A stretch of DNA of 64,000 nt from an alpha proteobacterium BAL199 (GCA_000171835.1 ABHC01000010.1:62001-126000); one strand, 5' to 3'; counted from the first letter of the stretch, positions 15,302-25,213 are shown. Translations and numbers: made by a program. The notes: generated by a model from the sequence alone, not told the origin.

Positions 15302-17752
15302 TTAATAGAGCCCCGACCCGCCGGTCGCAACAGGCGGCCTCGGACCGGCGGCAGCAGACGACCCGGCATCGGCGTCGCCGGATGGCACGCCGCCTTCGAG
15401 GACGGTTCGCACAGTGCCCGGTTCGGTTCCCGGCTTGAACGCCTCAAGCATCGCACCGCGAGCGCCCGGCGAAGTCCGAACCCCGGTATCGTGGTCGATC
15501 CAGACCAGCCGAACCCCCGGCGGGATTCGGAAGTCGACGATCGGCTTGCCGTCCAACGCTTCGCCCATGAAGTCCTTGAAGATCGGGGCGGCAACGCTCG
15601 ACCCGGTATCACGGGCACCGAGCGTACGCGGCTGATCGAAGCCGACGAACACTCCGACAGCGAGATTCGGGGAGAACCCGATAAACCAGGTATCGAAATT
15701 CTCGTTGGTGGTACCGGTCTTGCCGGCAAGCGGTCGCCCAAGCTCGGCGATCCTCCGGCCGGTTCCGCGCAACACCACGCCTTCCAGCATCGATACGATC
15801 TGATAAGCCGACGCGGGATCGACCAGTTGTGCGCGGGTGTCGGGGATCGCCGGCGGTGGCCCACCGTTCCATGACGACGGGTTGCAGCCTTCGCACGGTC
15901 GCATGTCGTGGCGCCACAGCGTCTTGCCATGGCGGTCCACGATGCGGTCGATCAGGCTCGGCTCGATCCGCTTGCCGCCGTTTACCAGCATCCCGTATGC
16001 CGCGGTGATTTTCAGCAACGTGGTCTCGCCGGCGCCGAGCGCATAGGACAGATGCGGCTGCATGCCTTCGACCACGCCGAAACGCTCGGCATACTCGACA
16101 ACCTTCTCCATCCCCACGGTCTGCGCCAGCCGCACGGTCATCAGATTGCGGGACTGTTCGATGCCGATGCGCATCGGCGTCGGTCCGTAGAACTTGTTGG
16201 TGTAGTTCGACGGCTTCCACTTGCCGAGACCGGCACCCTGGTCGATCACGAAGGGTGCATCCAGGATCTGTGTAGTCGGCGAATACCCCGAGTCGAGCGC
16301 CGCCAGATACACGAAAGGCTTGAACGACGACCCGGGCTGCCGTTTGGCTTGGACGGCCCTGTTGAACTCGCTCATCTGTGGATCGTAGCCACCACTCATC
16401 GCCAGGACCCGGCCGGTGTGCGGGTCGAGCGCGACCAGCGCGCCTCCGACATCCGGGATCTGGCGCAGCGCGAAGGATCCCTCCGGATACGCCTCGCCGT
16501 CCTCACCAGCGGCAACCGGTTCGACCGGGATCACGTCGCCGGGTTTCAGGACCTCGTCAACGGATTTCGGCTGCCCGCCAAACCGCTGGTCTTCCAGCCA
16601 CGCCCGCGCCCATTTGACCTCTGCGTAGGGAATTGACCCGAGCGAACCGTCCGCGAAGCCGATCCGGGCATCCTTGTCGTTCGACTGCAACACCAGGGCA
16701 AGGCGCCAAGTTCCGAGGCCCTTCGGTGGCGGGATCGCCGCCAGGGCGTCGCCCCAACCGGCAACGACCGGAACCGTGGCGACGGGCCCACGCCAGCCAT
16801 GACGCCGGTCATAGTCCTCGAGCCCCTTCCGCAATGCCTTGTCGGCCATCGCCTGCAATCGAGAGTCGATGCTGGTCCGGACCGACAGGCCACCTTCGTA
16901 CAACGCTCCCTCGCCATACTGCCGCAGCAGATGGCGCCGGACCTCTTCGGCAAAGTAGTCAGCCGACGCGACATCGCTCGCCGAGGTGCTGCGGGTCACC
17001 AGTGGCTCGCCGAGCGCTGCATCACCTTCGGCCGGCGAGATGAAGCCGTTACGCCGCATCTGCGAGATCACGTAGTTGCGCCGTTCGACGGCGGCCTCGT
17101 GGCGGCGGATCGGATGATAGTTGTTCGGTGCCTTTGGCAGGGCCGCAAGGTAGGCCGCCTCGCCGATGGTCAGCGCCGACAGCGGCTTGTCGAAGTAGTT
17201 CAGCGCAGCAGCGGCCACGCCGTAGGAGCCAAAACCCAAATAGATCTCATTGAGATACAGTTCAAGAATCCGGTCCTTGCTGAGCGACCGCTCGATCCTA
17301 AACGCCAGGATCGCCTCCTTGGCCTTGCGCTCGACCGACACCTCGTTGGTCAACAGAAAGTTCTTCGCGACCTGCTGCGTGATCGTCGACGCACCGACCG
17401 GCCGGCGCCCCGCGCCGTAGTTCTTCACGTTGATGGCAATGGCCGACAACAGGCTGACGAAATCGACACCCGGGTGCTCGTAGAAGTTCTTGTCCTCGGC
17501 CGCCAGGAAGGCCTTGATGACCCTTTTTGGAATCGCCTCGATCGGGACGAAAACCCGCACGTTGCGGGCGTACTCGGCCAGCAATCGGCCGTCACCGGCG
17601 TGCACGCGGGTCACCACCGGCGGTTCATAGTCCGCCAGATAATCGTAGTCCGGCAGACCGCGGCCGAAGTGATAGAAGCCGTACAGGACGGCGCCGACAC
17701 CGGCGATTGCCAGGATGAAGACCGTTGCCAGAAGTCCGAGAAGCCACCGCAT
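15302..17752 (-). CDS. mrcA: Penicillin-binding protein 1A
   Basis: This bifunctional class A PBP polymerises and cross-links peptidoglycan at the inner membrane. Its 816 residues begin with one transmembrane helix (about 4-25). A GT51 glycosyltransferase domain follows, with E86 in AAEDKNFYEHPG and then GASTITQQVAKN. An OB-like insert lies near 290-430. The transpeptidase has S475 in GSSFK, the SRN triad near 535, and KTGTT near 700. The C-terminal tail is Pro/Ala/Ser-rich and probably disordered. prfB lies 41 bases downstream on the same strand and may share the transcript. The amidase gene lies upstream, the usual alphaproteobacterial order. Confidence 0.96.
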   Translation of the reverse strand: MRWLLGLLATVFILAIAGVGAVLYGFYHFGRGLPDYDYLADYEPPVVTRVHAGDGRLLAEYARNVRVFVPIEAIPKRVIKAFLAAEDKNFYEHPGVDFVSLLSAIAINVKNYGAGRRPVGASTITQQVAKNFLLTNEVSVERKAKEAILAFRIERSLSKDRILELYLNEIYLGFGSYGVAAAALNYFDKPLSALTIGEAAYLAALPKAPNNYHPIRRHEAAVERRNYVISQMRRNGFISPAEGDAALGEPLVTRSTSASDVASADYFAEEVRRHLLRQYGEGALYEGGLSVRTSIDSRLQAMADKALRKGLEDYDRRHGWRGPVATVPVVAGWGDALAAIPPPKGLGTWRLALVLQSNDKDARIGFADGSLGSIPYAEVKWARAWLEDQRFGGQPKSVDEVLKPGDVIPVEPVAAGEDGEAYPEGSFALRQIPDVGGALVALDPHTGRVLAMSGGYDPQMSEFNRAVQAKRQPGSSFKPFVYLAALDSGYSPTTQILDAPFVIDQGAGLGKWKPSNYTNKFYGPTPMRIGIEQSRNLMTVRLAQTVGMEKVVEYAERFGVVEGMQPHLSYALGAGETTLLKITAAYGMLVNGGKRIEPSLIDRIVDRHGKTLWRHDMRPCEGCNPSSWNGGPPPAIPDTRAQLVDPASAYQIVSMLEGVVLRGTGRRIAELGRPLAGKTGTTNENFDTWFIGFSPNLAVGVFVGFDQPRTLGARDTGSSVAAPIFKDFMGEALDGKPIVDFRIPPGVRLVWIDHDTGVRTSPGARGAMLEAFKPGTEPGTVRTVLEGGVPSGDADAGSSAAAGPRPPVATGGSGLY

Positions 17753-17879
17753 TCTGCGTCAAGTCCTTAGCTCGTTCGCGCTTCCCCGCTCGTTTCCCAC
17801 CCACCGGAAACCTAGCAGATCGCCGTCTGAAGCGCAGCGTTATCGTTGAATTGTGACGCGGCTGTGGTGATCCGGGAGA

Positions 17880-19112
17880 TCAGCGGTAGGCGGACTGGAC
17901 GCCCTGGAAGTAGCTGTCGATCGCCCGGGCAAGCCCATCAGCGAGACGATTCCGGAAGGCCGGGTCTTCCAGGTTTTTATGATCGGTCGGATTGGACAGG
18001 AAGCCCAGTTCGACCAGCACCGACGGAACATCCGGTGCCTTCAGGACAGCGAAGCCGGCGAACCGGTGCGAGCGGCCCAGAAGCGGAGTGACTTTGGCCA
18101 TCTCCTCGACAACGTGTGCCGCCATCCGCGCCGACAGGTTCTTGGTCCGGCGTTGGGCGAGGTCGATCAGGATATCGGTGACCTCGGGCGCCTGGTCCGA
18201 CAGGTCGAGCCCGGCAATGATGTCGACCTTGTTCTCGCTCACGGCCAGAGCTGCCGCCTCTTGGTCAGAGGCGGTTTCGGACAAGGTGTAAACGGACAGG
18301 CCGCGCAACGACGTGTCGTCGATCGAGTCGGCGTGCAGCGACACGAACAGGTCCGCGCCGGCCCGGCGTGCGATGGAGATCCGCTCTCGCAACCCGACGA
18401 AGGCATCGCGATCCCGGGTCATGACCACTTTGTACCGGCGAGTTTGCTCAAGCTTCTGGGCCAGCGTCTTGGCCGCCGCCAGCACGATCTCCTTTTCGTG
18501 ATGCTTGTGGCCGAGCGCGCCCGGATCGACACCGCCGTGCCCCGGGTCGATCACAATGACCCGCCGCAAATCGCTTGCCGGTGCCGGAACCGGCGGCGGC
18601 GCATTTAGCGATGGTGCCCGCAACGCCACCCGCTTGGCGACCGACTCGTTCGATGCGGTCAGGAACGTGTCCCGATCCGTCGGTGCCAGATCGACCACCA
18701 GACGGTGCCCATTGCTGCCCGACGGCGGCAGGATGAACGCCGCCTTCACGATCATCGGCGCACTCGCGTCGATCACGACCCGCGACGTGCCGGGCTCGAA
18801 CAAACCATAACGCCAGCCGGTGATAGCACCCACCCGCCGTGACCGACCATCATCCGGCAGATTGAAGTTCATCTGTGGAAGGTCGATCACGATCCGGTAG
18901 GGATCCGGAAGCAGGAAAACCAGAAAGTCGGCCTGATTGGTCAGGTCGAGAACGAAGCGGACCTTGTCCGGATGCTGCCCGACCCGCAAATCGGTCACAT
19001 CCGTGACCGCTCGCGCGGCCCCGCCGAACGCAAGCGTCGCGACCCCTATCGCAATCGCGAACACCATCATGATCCGGCAGATCGCAGCCACCCGCCCGTT
19101 CCTCCGTAGCAA
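17880..19112 (-). CDS. amiC: N-acetylmuramoyl-L-alanine amidase, AmiC type
   Basis: This zinc amidase removes stem peptides from peptidoglycan during septum splitting. Its 410 residues begin with a signal peptide (hydrophobic stretch about 13-34, ending GGAARA) preceded by MLRRNGR, so it is periplasmic. An AMIN domain covers about 38-145. The Amidase_3 domain runs from about 183 with zinc ligands and catalytic residues in VIDPGHGGVDPG, HEKEIVL, SLHAD and VELGFLSN. The LytM-activated regulatory helix region is present before the last motif. The gene sits 127 bases upstream of mrcA, in the same direction, and diverges from rne across a 553-base gap. Confidence 0.94.
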   Translation of the reverse strand: MLRRNGRVAAICRIMMVFAIAIGVATLAFGGAARAVTDVTDLRVGQHPDKVRFVLDLTNQADFLVFLLPDPYRIVIDLPQMNFNLPDDGRSRRVGAITGWRYGLFEPGTSRVVIDASAPMIVKAAFILPPSGSNGHRLVVDLAPTDRDTFLTASNESVAKRVALRAPSLNAPPPVPAPASDLRRVIVIDPGHGGVDPGALGHKHHEKEIVLAAAKTLAQKLEQTRRYKVVMTRDRDAFVGLRERISIARRAGADLFVSLHADSIDDTSLRGLSVYTLSETASDQEAAALAVSENKVDIIAGLDLSDQAPEVTDILIDLAQRRTKNLSARMAAHVVEEMAKVTPLLGRSHRFAGFAVLKAPDVPSVLVELGFLSNPTDHKNLEDPAFRNRLADGLARAIDSYFQGVQSAYR

Positions 19113-19536
19113 ACCCTTGCAAGAGTGCCGGATCAGCCGGAGTCACGCAACAAAAAGAGTTCAGTTTCATCAAATTAGACGATAGAGCTTCGAACACACA
19201 TGAACAACTTCAGCATCGCATCGCGCCTTCGCTAACCCATGATGCCTGCTGCAAGCGCGAAAGAAACCATTGTTTGGATGGACACGGAACAGTATGGTGC
19301 CTCTGTTCTGGCAGGCTGTCAGATCCGGGAGTTACCTGGGACTGAACCGAGCCGTGGAACGACCGACAGATCTTTTCGAACACCAGTTGAACGGCCTACC
19401 CGTTCGACCGGCGCAGGGCCAAATCACGTGAGACCTGCTTCTTTTCCGACCGGAACGGCCACGGTTACCACACCGTCGCCCGCACCGATGCCGACGAGCC
19501 TGATCGATACCGATCTTGGCGCGCGGCGTGGTGCGT
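19113..19536. other. Gap between amiC and rne, no gene seen
   Basis: Here promoters for both divergent genes are expected. I found no convincing coding sequence: the open frames lack ribosome sites and homology. The segment is less GC-rich near the amiC start (19140-19200). The last part before rne is structured and listed separately. Confidence 0.45.
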
Positions 19537-19626
19537 GTCGTCCGGCCCGGACCCGGCATGACGCCGGACGACCCTCAACCCAATGCACCGCGCCCGCAGC
19601 CGCGCGCTCACGCGCCGCTGCGGGCG
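19537..19626 (+). promoter_or_regulatory. Twin hairpins in rne leader
   Basis: Two perfect 10-bp stems with 16-base loops lie upstream of rne. The first is GTCGTCCGGC (19537-19546) with GCCGGACGAC (19563-19572). The second is CGCCCGCAGC (19591-19600) with GCTGCGGGCG (19617-19626), ending 40 bases before the start codon. RNase E genes in other proteobacteria autoregulate through leader structures. A similar role here is an inference. Confidence 0.55.
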
Positions 19627-19665
19627 TCCGCTTTCAGCGGTGGCGCGCGACGGAGATCAGCCTCA

Positions 19666-22398
19666 ATGACCAAACGTATGCTCATCGACTCCACCCACCC
19701 GGAGGAAACCCGGGTTGTGGTGGTCGACGGCAACCGTCTCGAAGACTTCGACTTCGAGACCGCTACCAAGAAGCAGCTCAAAGGTAACATTTACCTCGCC
19801 CGGATCACCCGGGTAGAGCCGTCGCTGCAAGCCGCCTTCGTCGAGTATGGCGGCAACCGTCACGGTTTCCTGGCGTTTTCGGAAATCCACCCGGACTATT
19901 ATCGTATCCCGATCGAGGATCGCGAGGCTCTGCTCCGTGAGGAGCGTGCGCGCGCCTCTGAGGAGATGGAGGACGACCACGACGAGCCCGACGTGTCCGA
20001 GGAGCCCTCGGCTCCCGAGACCGACGAGGCTGCGTCCGGTGGTGACGGCGACGCTGCCGAAGCCCAGGCTCGCCCGGAGACGGTCGGCGGCGATCCGGTC
20101 GAGGACGTCCGCCGCAAGCGCAAGAGCGTCAACCGCCGCTACAAGATCCAGGAAGTGGTGGCCCGTCGGCAGATCATGCTGGTTCAGGTCGTCAAGGAAG
20201 AGCGCGGCAACAAGGGTGCCGCCCTCACCACCTACCTGTCGCTAGCCGGCCGATATTGCGTCCTGATGCCGAACACCGCGCGCGGCGGCGGCGTCAGCCG
20301 CAAAATCACCCACACCGGTGACCGCAAGCGGCTCAAGCAGATCGTCGAAGGCCTGGATGTGCCGGACGGCATGGCGGTTATCGTCCGCACCGCCGGCAGC
20401 GAGCGCACCAAGACCGAAATCAAGCGCGACTACGAGTACCTGCTGCGCCTGTGGGACGACATCCGCGAAACCACGCTGAAGTCGAGCGCACCGTGCCTGA
20501 TTTATGAAGAAGCCAACCTGATCAAGCGGTCGATCCGCGATCTCTATGCCCGCGACATCGACGAAGTGCAGGTCGAGGGCGAGGAAGGCTACCGGATCGC
20601 CAAGGACTTCATGAAGGCGCTGGTGCCGAGCCACGCCAAGCGCGTTCAGCCATATCGCGACCCGCACACGCCGCTGCTGCATCGCTATCAGGTCGAAAGC
20701 CAGTTGGACGCGATCCACAGCCCATCGGTCGAACTGAAGTCTGGCGGCTACATCGTCCTGAACCAGACCGAGGCGCTGGTCGCGATCGACGTCAACTCCG
20801 GACGCGCCACCAGTGAGCGCAACATCGAAGAAACCGCCCTCAAGACCAACCTCGAGGCGGCCGACGAGGTGGCTCGTCAACTGCGCCTACGCGACCTCGC
20901 CGGGCTGATCGTGATCGACTTCATCGACATGGAGGAGTCACGCAACCAGCACGCCGTCGAGCGCCGCATGAAAGAGGCGATGAAGTCCGATCGGGCGCGT
21001 ATCCAGATCGGCCGGATCAGCCATTTCGGCCTGATGGAATTGTCCCGGCAGCGCTTGCGCCCGTCCCTGTTCGAGGCGAGCACCCAGGTGTGCCCGCACT
21101 GCAAGGGCACAGGGCACATCCGCTCGGTCGAGTCCGCGGCCCTGCACGCGTTGCGGGTCATCGAAGAAGAGGGCATGCGCAACCGCTCGGCGGAGATCGT
21201 CGTCTACATCCCTGCCAGCATCGCGCTGTACATCCTCAACCACAAACGCTCGCGGCTGGCCGAGATCGAGCAGCGCTACGGCTGCCAGGTGCTGCTTGAG
21301 CAGGACGACACACTGATTCCGCCGGATCACCGGATCGAGCGTCCGCGGCCGAAGACCGCCGAGGAACGCGCCGCCTTCCAGAACGCCGTCGCATCCGTGC
21401 CGGTGGTCATCGAAGAGGAAGACGACGTTGTCGACGAGGCGGACGACGGCGAGGAGAACGAGGACCAGCCGGCCCAGAGCAAGCGCGCCAGCGCTCCTGA
21501 GCAGGCGTCCGACGACGAGCGAGGAGCGCGGCGCCCCCGACGCCGGCGTCGGGGTGGACGTCGACGCAGCGGCGAAGGGTCGGATGAGCGCCCGGCGGCT
21601 GAAACTGCCACACCGGACGGCGACGTCGGAGAGGCTGACACGGCCGACCGGCCGGCCGGCGAGAACGAGGAACGGTCAGTCGAGTCCGAGGAAGACGAGG
21701 CCACCCGCAAGCGGCGCCGGCGCGGCCGGCGTGGCGGTCGGCGGCGGGCCCGTCGCAGCGACGAGGACACCTCGGTCCAGTCCGGCGACGAGACGGGCGG
21801 TGCCGAGCAGGCTACCGACGATGCACTCACGACCGAGACGACATCATCGGCAGAAGCTCCGTTCGAGCCGATTGCCGATACCGTGGATGCCGCTTCAGAT
21901 TCGGACTCCACCAAGACAACCCAGTCGGACGATGTTTCTGCAGTACCGGTGATCGACGCCCCGGAGCTCGAAGCCGTCGACGTGGCAGCGGCTTCGGCTG
22001 CACCGGCCGATGTCGTGACTGAAGAGCCGGTGAAGAAAGCCAAGCCAAGGTCCCGCGCCAAGGCGAAGCCAGCGGCAAAGCCGGCAGACAAGGCCGACGA
22101 GACCGTAGCCGAAAAGCCCAAGCGCGGCGCTCCGCGTCGCCGCAAGAAGGCCGAGCCCGCTGAGGAATCGGCGACCGTGGCGGAAGTCCCGGTCGAGGCG
22201 GCTCCCGCCACCGACGCAACGGACCACGCCATCACCGGCGAGCCCGGTCGTGATCAGAGCATCGCGCAGGACGTCGAAGTACCCGCGGCATCAGCCGCGG
22301 TTCCGGCCAACGATGCAATCGCCACGGCACCGTTGATCGAGGTCAAGACGATCGACGCGCCAGTCGAGAAGCCAAAGAAGGGTTGGTGGCGCCGCTGA
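19666..22398 (+). CDS. rne: Ribonuclease E
   Basis: This essential endoribonuclease initiates mRNA decay and processes rRNA and tRNA, and it is usually the scaffold of a degradosome. It has 910 residues from ATG 19666. The S1 domain is split by a long acidic insert (about residues 95-150, rich in Glu/Asp), as in alphaproteobacterial RNase E. Catalytic residues lie in VAIDVNSGRAT and LIVIDFIDMEES. The zinc-link is CPHCKGTGHI. After about residue 570 the protein is low-complexity, with Arg-rich blocks (RRPRRRRRGGRRR) and Ala/Pro/Lys segments that should bind RNA and partners. The extreme C-terminus KKGWWRR resembles the conserved end. A good terminator follows. Confidence 0.96.
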   Translation: MTKRMLIDSTHPEETRVVVVDGNRLEDFDFETATKKQLKGNIYLARITRVEPSLQAAFVEYGGNRHGFLAFSEIHPDYYRIPIEDREALLREERARASEEMEDDHDEPDVSEEPSAPETDEAASGGDGDAAEAQARPETVGGDPVEDVRRKRKSVNRRYKIQEVVARRQIMLVQVVKEERGNKGAALTTYLSLAGRYCVLMPNTARGGGVSRKITHTGDRKRLKQIVEGLDVPDGMAVIVRTAGSERTKTEIKRDYEYLLRLWDDIRETTLKSSAPCLIYEEANLIKRSIRDLYARDIDEVQVEGEEGYRIAKDFMKALVPSHAKRVQPYRDPHTPLLHRYQVESQLDAIHSPSVELKSGGYIVLNQTEALVAIDVNSGRATSERNIEETALKTNLEAADEVARQLRLRDLAGLIVIDFIDMEESRNQHAVERRMKEAMKSDRARIQIGRISHFGLMELSRQRLRPSLFEASTQVCPHCKGTGHIRSVESAALHALRVIEEEGMRNRSAEIVVYIPASIALYILNHKRSRLAEIEQRYGCQVLLEQDDTLIPPDHRIERPRPKTAEERAAFQNAVASVPVVIEEEDDVVDEADDGEENEDQPAQSKRASAPEQASDDERGARRPRRRRRGGRRRSGEGSDERPAAETATPDGDVGEADTADRPAGENEERSVESEEDEATRKRRRRGRRGGRRRARRSDEDTSVQSGDETGGAEQATDDALTTETTSSAEAPFEPIADTVDAASDSDSTKTTQSDDVSAVPVIDAPELEAVDVAAASAAPADVVTEEPVKKAKPRSRAKAKPAAKPADKADETVAEKPKRGAPRRRKKAEPAEESATVAEVPVEAAPATDATDHAITGEPGRDQSIAQDVEVPAASAAVPANDAIATAPLIEVKTIDAPVEKPKKGWWRR

Positions 22399-22427
22399 TC
22401 CGCGGTCTCCATCCCTGATCTATCGCA

Positions 22428-22460
22428 CCCCGGTCGGCACCCGCCGACCGGGGTTCTTAT
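22428..22460 (+). terminator. Intrinsic terminator of rne
   Basis: CCCCGGTCGG at 22428-22437 pairs with CCGACCGGGG at 22444-22453 over a 6-base loop, followed by TTCTTATTT. It starts 30 bases after the rne stop. Confidence 0.88.
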
Positions 22461-22481
22461 TTGGTGGGAAGCGGACGGCGG

Positions 22482-23645
22482 CTAGCGCAGCCAGTCGGCA
22501 ATCCGGCGGCAGGCTTCCGCCATGGTATCGGTCGCCCCGGCAAACGAGAACCGGACCGTGGCATGGCCCCGCGACGGGTCAAAATCCACCCCCGGCGTGC
22601 AGGCCACCCCGGTCTCGGCCAGCATCCGGCGGCAAAATTCGACGCTGTCGTTGGTGTGCGCCGCCACATTCGCATAGACGTAGAACGCGCCATCCGCCGG
22701 TGCCAGGTCGTCCAGTCCGGCCTTCGGCAGTTCGTTCAACAGCACATCTCGGTTGGCGGCATACCGCCGCAAATTGGCCTGCAACTCGTCCTCGCAGTCG
22801 AACGCCGCCACAGCCGCGATCTGCGACAGGGTCGGCGGCGAGATGAAGAAGTTCTGCGCCAGGCACTCGACCGAGCGCAACAGGTCCTGCGGCACGACCA
22901 TCCAGCCGATCCGCCATCCGGTCATCGAGAAGTACTTGGAAAAACTGTTGATGACGATCGCCTGTGGATCGGCCTCCAGCGCGGTAACCGGCCGGGTTCC
23001 GTACCCGATGCCGTGGTAGATCTCGTCGGAGATCAGCCGGACGCCTCGGCCGCGGCACCAGTCGGCTAGTCGCCGCATCGCCGGGCCATCAAGCATCGTG
23101 CCCGTCGGGTTCGACGGGCTGGCCACGATGACGCCGTCGATCGGGCCTGCTGCCTCCAGCCGCTCCACCGTCGGTTGGTACCGGTCGGCGCGCTCCGTCG
23201 GCAGGTCCACGACCTCGATGTTCAACGCCTGCAGGATGTTCCGGTAGGCCGGGTACCCCGGCGACGCCAGAGCGACCCGCGCCCCGGCGTCGAAGGCCGA
23301 CAGAAACGCCAACTGAAAGCCCGCCGACGATCCGGTGGTGACGGCGATCCGCTCAGCCGGAACCGTCACCCCGTACAGATCGTGGTAGTGGCGGGCGATG
23401 CGCTCGCGCAACGCCGGAATGCCCAGCGCGACCGTGTAGCCGATGCGATCCGAATCAAGGGCCCGCCTCGCCGCATCCAGGACCCCTCTCGGAGCCGGCG
23501 TCGACGGTTGCCCTACCTCCAGATGCAGAACTTCTTGCCCGGCGGCTTCGCGGGCTGCGGCGGCCGACATCACGTCCATAACGATGAATGGATCGACCTG
23601 TCCGCGCGTCGACGGGTGTAGGCCGCGCGGGACGATACCGGTCAT
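22482..23645 (-). CDS. Class I/II PLP aminotransferase
   Basis: This 387-residue fold-type I aminotransferase is of the aspartate aminotransferase superfamily. The PLP lysine is in INSFSKYFSMTGWRIGW, the binding Asp in LISDEIYHGIGY, and the Asn in ASPSNPTGTM. The final Arg region is HATVRFSFAG. The amino acid substrate is not clear; bacterial proteins of this type are often annotated as aspartate/tyrosine/aromatic aminotransferases. The tyrosine breakdown operon nearby makes a tyrosine role conceivable but unproven. The ATG at 23645 overlaps the stop of the gamma-glutamyltransferase-like gene by 4 bases, so the two are translationally coupled. Confidence 0.88.
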   Translation of the reverse strand: MTGIVPRGLHPSTRGQVDPFIVMDVMSAAAAREAAGQEVLHLEVGQPSTPAPRGVLDAARRALDSDRIGYTVALGIPALRERIARHYHDLYGVTVPAERIAVTTGSSAGFQLAFLSAFDAGARVALASPGYPAYRNILQALNIEVVDLPTERADRYQPTVERLEAAGPIDGVIVASPSNPTGTMLDGPAMRRLADWCRGRGVRLISDEIYHGIGYGTRPVTALEADPQAIVINSFSKYFSMTGWRIGWMVVPQDLLRSVECLAQNFFISPPTLSQIAAVAAFDCEDELQANLRRYAANRDVLLNELPKAGLDDLAPADGAFYVYANVAAHTNDSVEFCRRMLAETGVACTPGVDFDPSRGHATVRFSFAGATDTMAEACRRIADWLR

Positions 23646-25213
23646 TTTCCACGCTCGAAGAAGCCCAGGCCGCGGGATCTCGGATCGACCCCCGCCTCGC
23701 ATCTCAACTCGCGCCTCGGAATGCCCTCGACGCAACGGAAGCCGTTGACCCGGCCAAGTTGAGGCTGCTCGGACAGTTGGTAGCCGATGCCCTCCAGCGC
23801 GCGACGCTGCTCGGCCGGCACACCGGGCTCGACGACCATGGTGTCGCCGCCGCCGGCAAAGTGCGTGCGCGGAACCGCAACCACCGCGTCCAGATGCTCC
23901 TGCAGTTCCCAATGATCCAGCGCCGTCTCCAACAGAGCCGACAACGCCGGGCGGCCACCCGACGACGCCATTGCGAGATGAAGCTGCGACGCCTTGGTGT
24001 TGCCGACCATCAGCGCGGCCGCCCCCGGTCCGCTGCCCGCAACCGTGGCCGGTTGGCCAAGCAGGAATCCGAAGCCCGGTGCCAGTTTGCCGGTGCCGAA
24101 CGGTGCCCCGAGGCCAATCGCACAGCCGACCGACATGCCGGACCGGTCGACCGCGTAGAACCCGGTAGCCCCGGAAACCTCCGTACCCCGCTCGCCCAGC
24201 GTCCCGGCGAGACGGGATCGCGGCGCCGACAGGCCGCGGCGGGTCGGATCGTACCCCGCCATGGCATCCTCGGCAGCATCGATGCTCAGAGTGCGTGCGC
24301 CACCAAGGGCAGCCACGCTTGCCCGGCTCATCGCTTCCGCCAGCAGATGCCGTCGCGTCGCGACTCCACCGTCGCTCCAATTCGCGCCCTTGAGCACAGA
24401 CGCCAGCGCAATCTCGGACAGCGCTGTATCGGTCAGGTCCTGGCCAGCGACTGCCCATTGATGATTGTCGTGCTCCAGCCCCTGGACGGTCGACCACCGC
24501 GGCAACGCATCGCGCAGCCGGTCGACGTCGACCGCATAACCGGCGCGGCCAGCGGCAGCGATGAAGTCCTTGGCCATCGGCCCCGAGTAAAACGCACCAA
24601 CCCCGTCGCCACGCAACCTACCAAACGTGGCCGAAAGATCGAGCTGGACCAGCGTATCCTGCTGACTCAGCGGTCGGCCGTTCGGCAAGAATACCCGCGC
24701 GGTCTCCGGGTCGACGCGCAGGATGGCGCCATCTGCGGCAAGATCATGGGCGAACGCCCGACTGACCGGCTCGCCGAACCGCGCCAAACGCTCCGCTGCA
24801 ATCAGCAGCTCTTCGAACTTGGTCCGGCCATAGCGGGCGTTCAGGGCGAACATCGCACGCGGTCCGGAGGGCAGCGATACCGTCGGCCCCTGTGCCGACG
24901 CCGGCGTCGGATAAAACTCCAAGCGCTCGAAGCGCGGCCCCTCGACCGGATCGAACACCAGGCACGATCCGGTAGCACCAAGGCCGCCGGATGACGGCAG
25001 GGTCGCTGCCAGCGCAAAGTAGGTTATCACCGCAGCGTCGGCCGCCGATCCACCGTTGACCAGAACGTCGCGCGCCAGCAGGGCGGCGCGAGGCTCCTCC
25101 ACGGCGACGGCTCCGAAAAACCCTTCCGGCACGTCGATCGTGTCGCGGGCACAGGCGGTCACCCCGACCACGGTGAGCGCCGCCGCAGCCACGGTGATGA
25201 CACGATTTCGCAC
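23642..25213 (-). CDS. Gamma-glutamyltransferase-like lipoprotein
   Basis: The roughly 523-residue product resembles gamma-glutamyltranspeptidases: an N-terminal AVAVEEPRAALLARDVLVNGG block, then SAADAAV, GGLGATGSC and later TGKLAPGFGF. The usual self-processing site (Thr-Thr-His in TTHYSVVD) is replaced by ATGFYAVD, so the first catalytic Thr aligns with Ala. Autoprocessing is therefore uncertain. The start is hydrophobic and contains VGVTAC (about residue 20), a lipobox, so it is probably an outer- or inner-membrane lipoprotein. I chose GTG 25213, although no strong ribosome site is visible there. It overlaps the downstream aminotransferase gene by 4 bases and diverges from the M48 protease gene. 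Confidence 0.75.
   Translation of the reverse strand: MRNRVITVAAAALTVVGVTACARDTIDVPEGFFGAVAVEEPRAALLARDVLVNGGSAADAAVITYFALAATLPSSGGLGATGSCLVFDPVEGPRFERLEFYPTPASAQGPTVSLPSGPRAMFALNARYGRTKFEELLIAAERLARFGEPVSRAFAHDLAADGAILRVDPETARVFLPNGRPLSQQDTLVQLDLSATFGRLRGDGVGAFYSGPMAKDFIAAAGRAGYAVDVDRLRDALPRWSTVQGLEHDNHQWAVAGQDLTDTALSEIALASVLKGANWSDGGVATRRHLLAEAMSRASVAALGGARTLSIDAAEDAMAGYDPTRRGLSAPRSRLAGTLGERGTEVSGATGFYAVDRSGMSVGCAIGLGAPFGTGKLAPGFGFLLGQPATVAGSGPGAAALMVGNTKASQLHLAMASSGGRPALSALLETALDHWELQEHLDAVVAVPRTHFAGGGDTMVVEPGVPAEQRRALEGIGYQLSEQPQLGRVNGFRCVEGIPRRELRCEAGVDPRSRGLGFFERGK

Noticed and set aside
19239-19787. Open frame in the rne leader
   Set aside because: It has no homology, runs out of frame into rne and lacks a ribosome site. 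The structured leader explains the region better.
23646-24497. Extension of the aminotransferase frame
   Set aside because: It overlaps the gamma-glutamyltransferase-like gene out of frame, and homology starts at ATG 23645.
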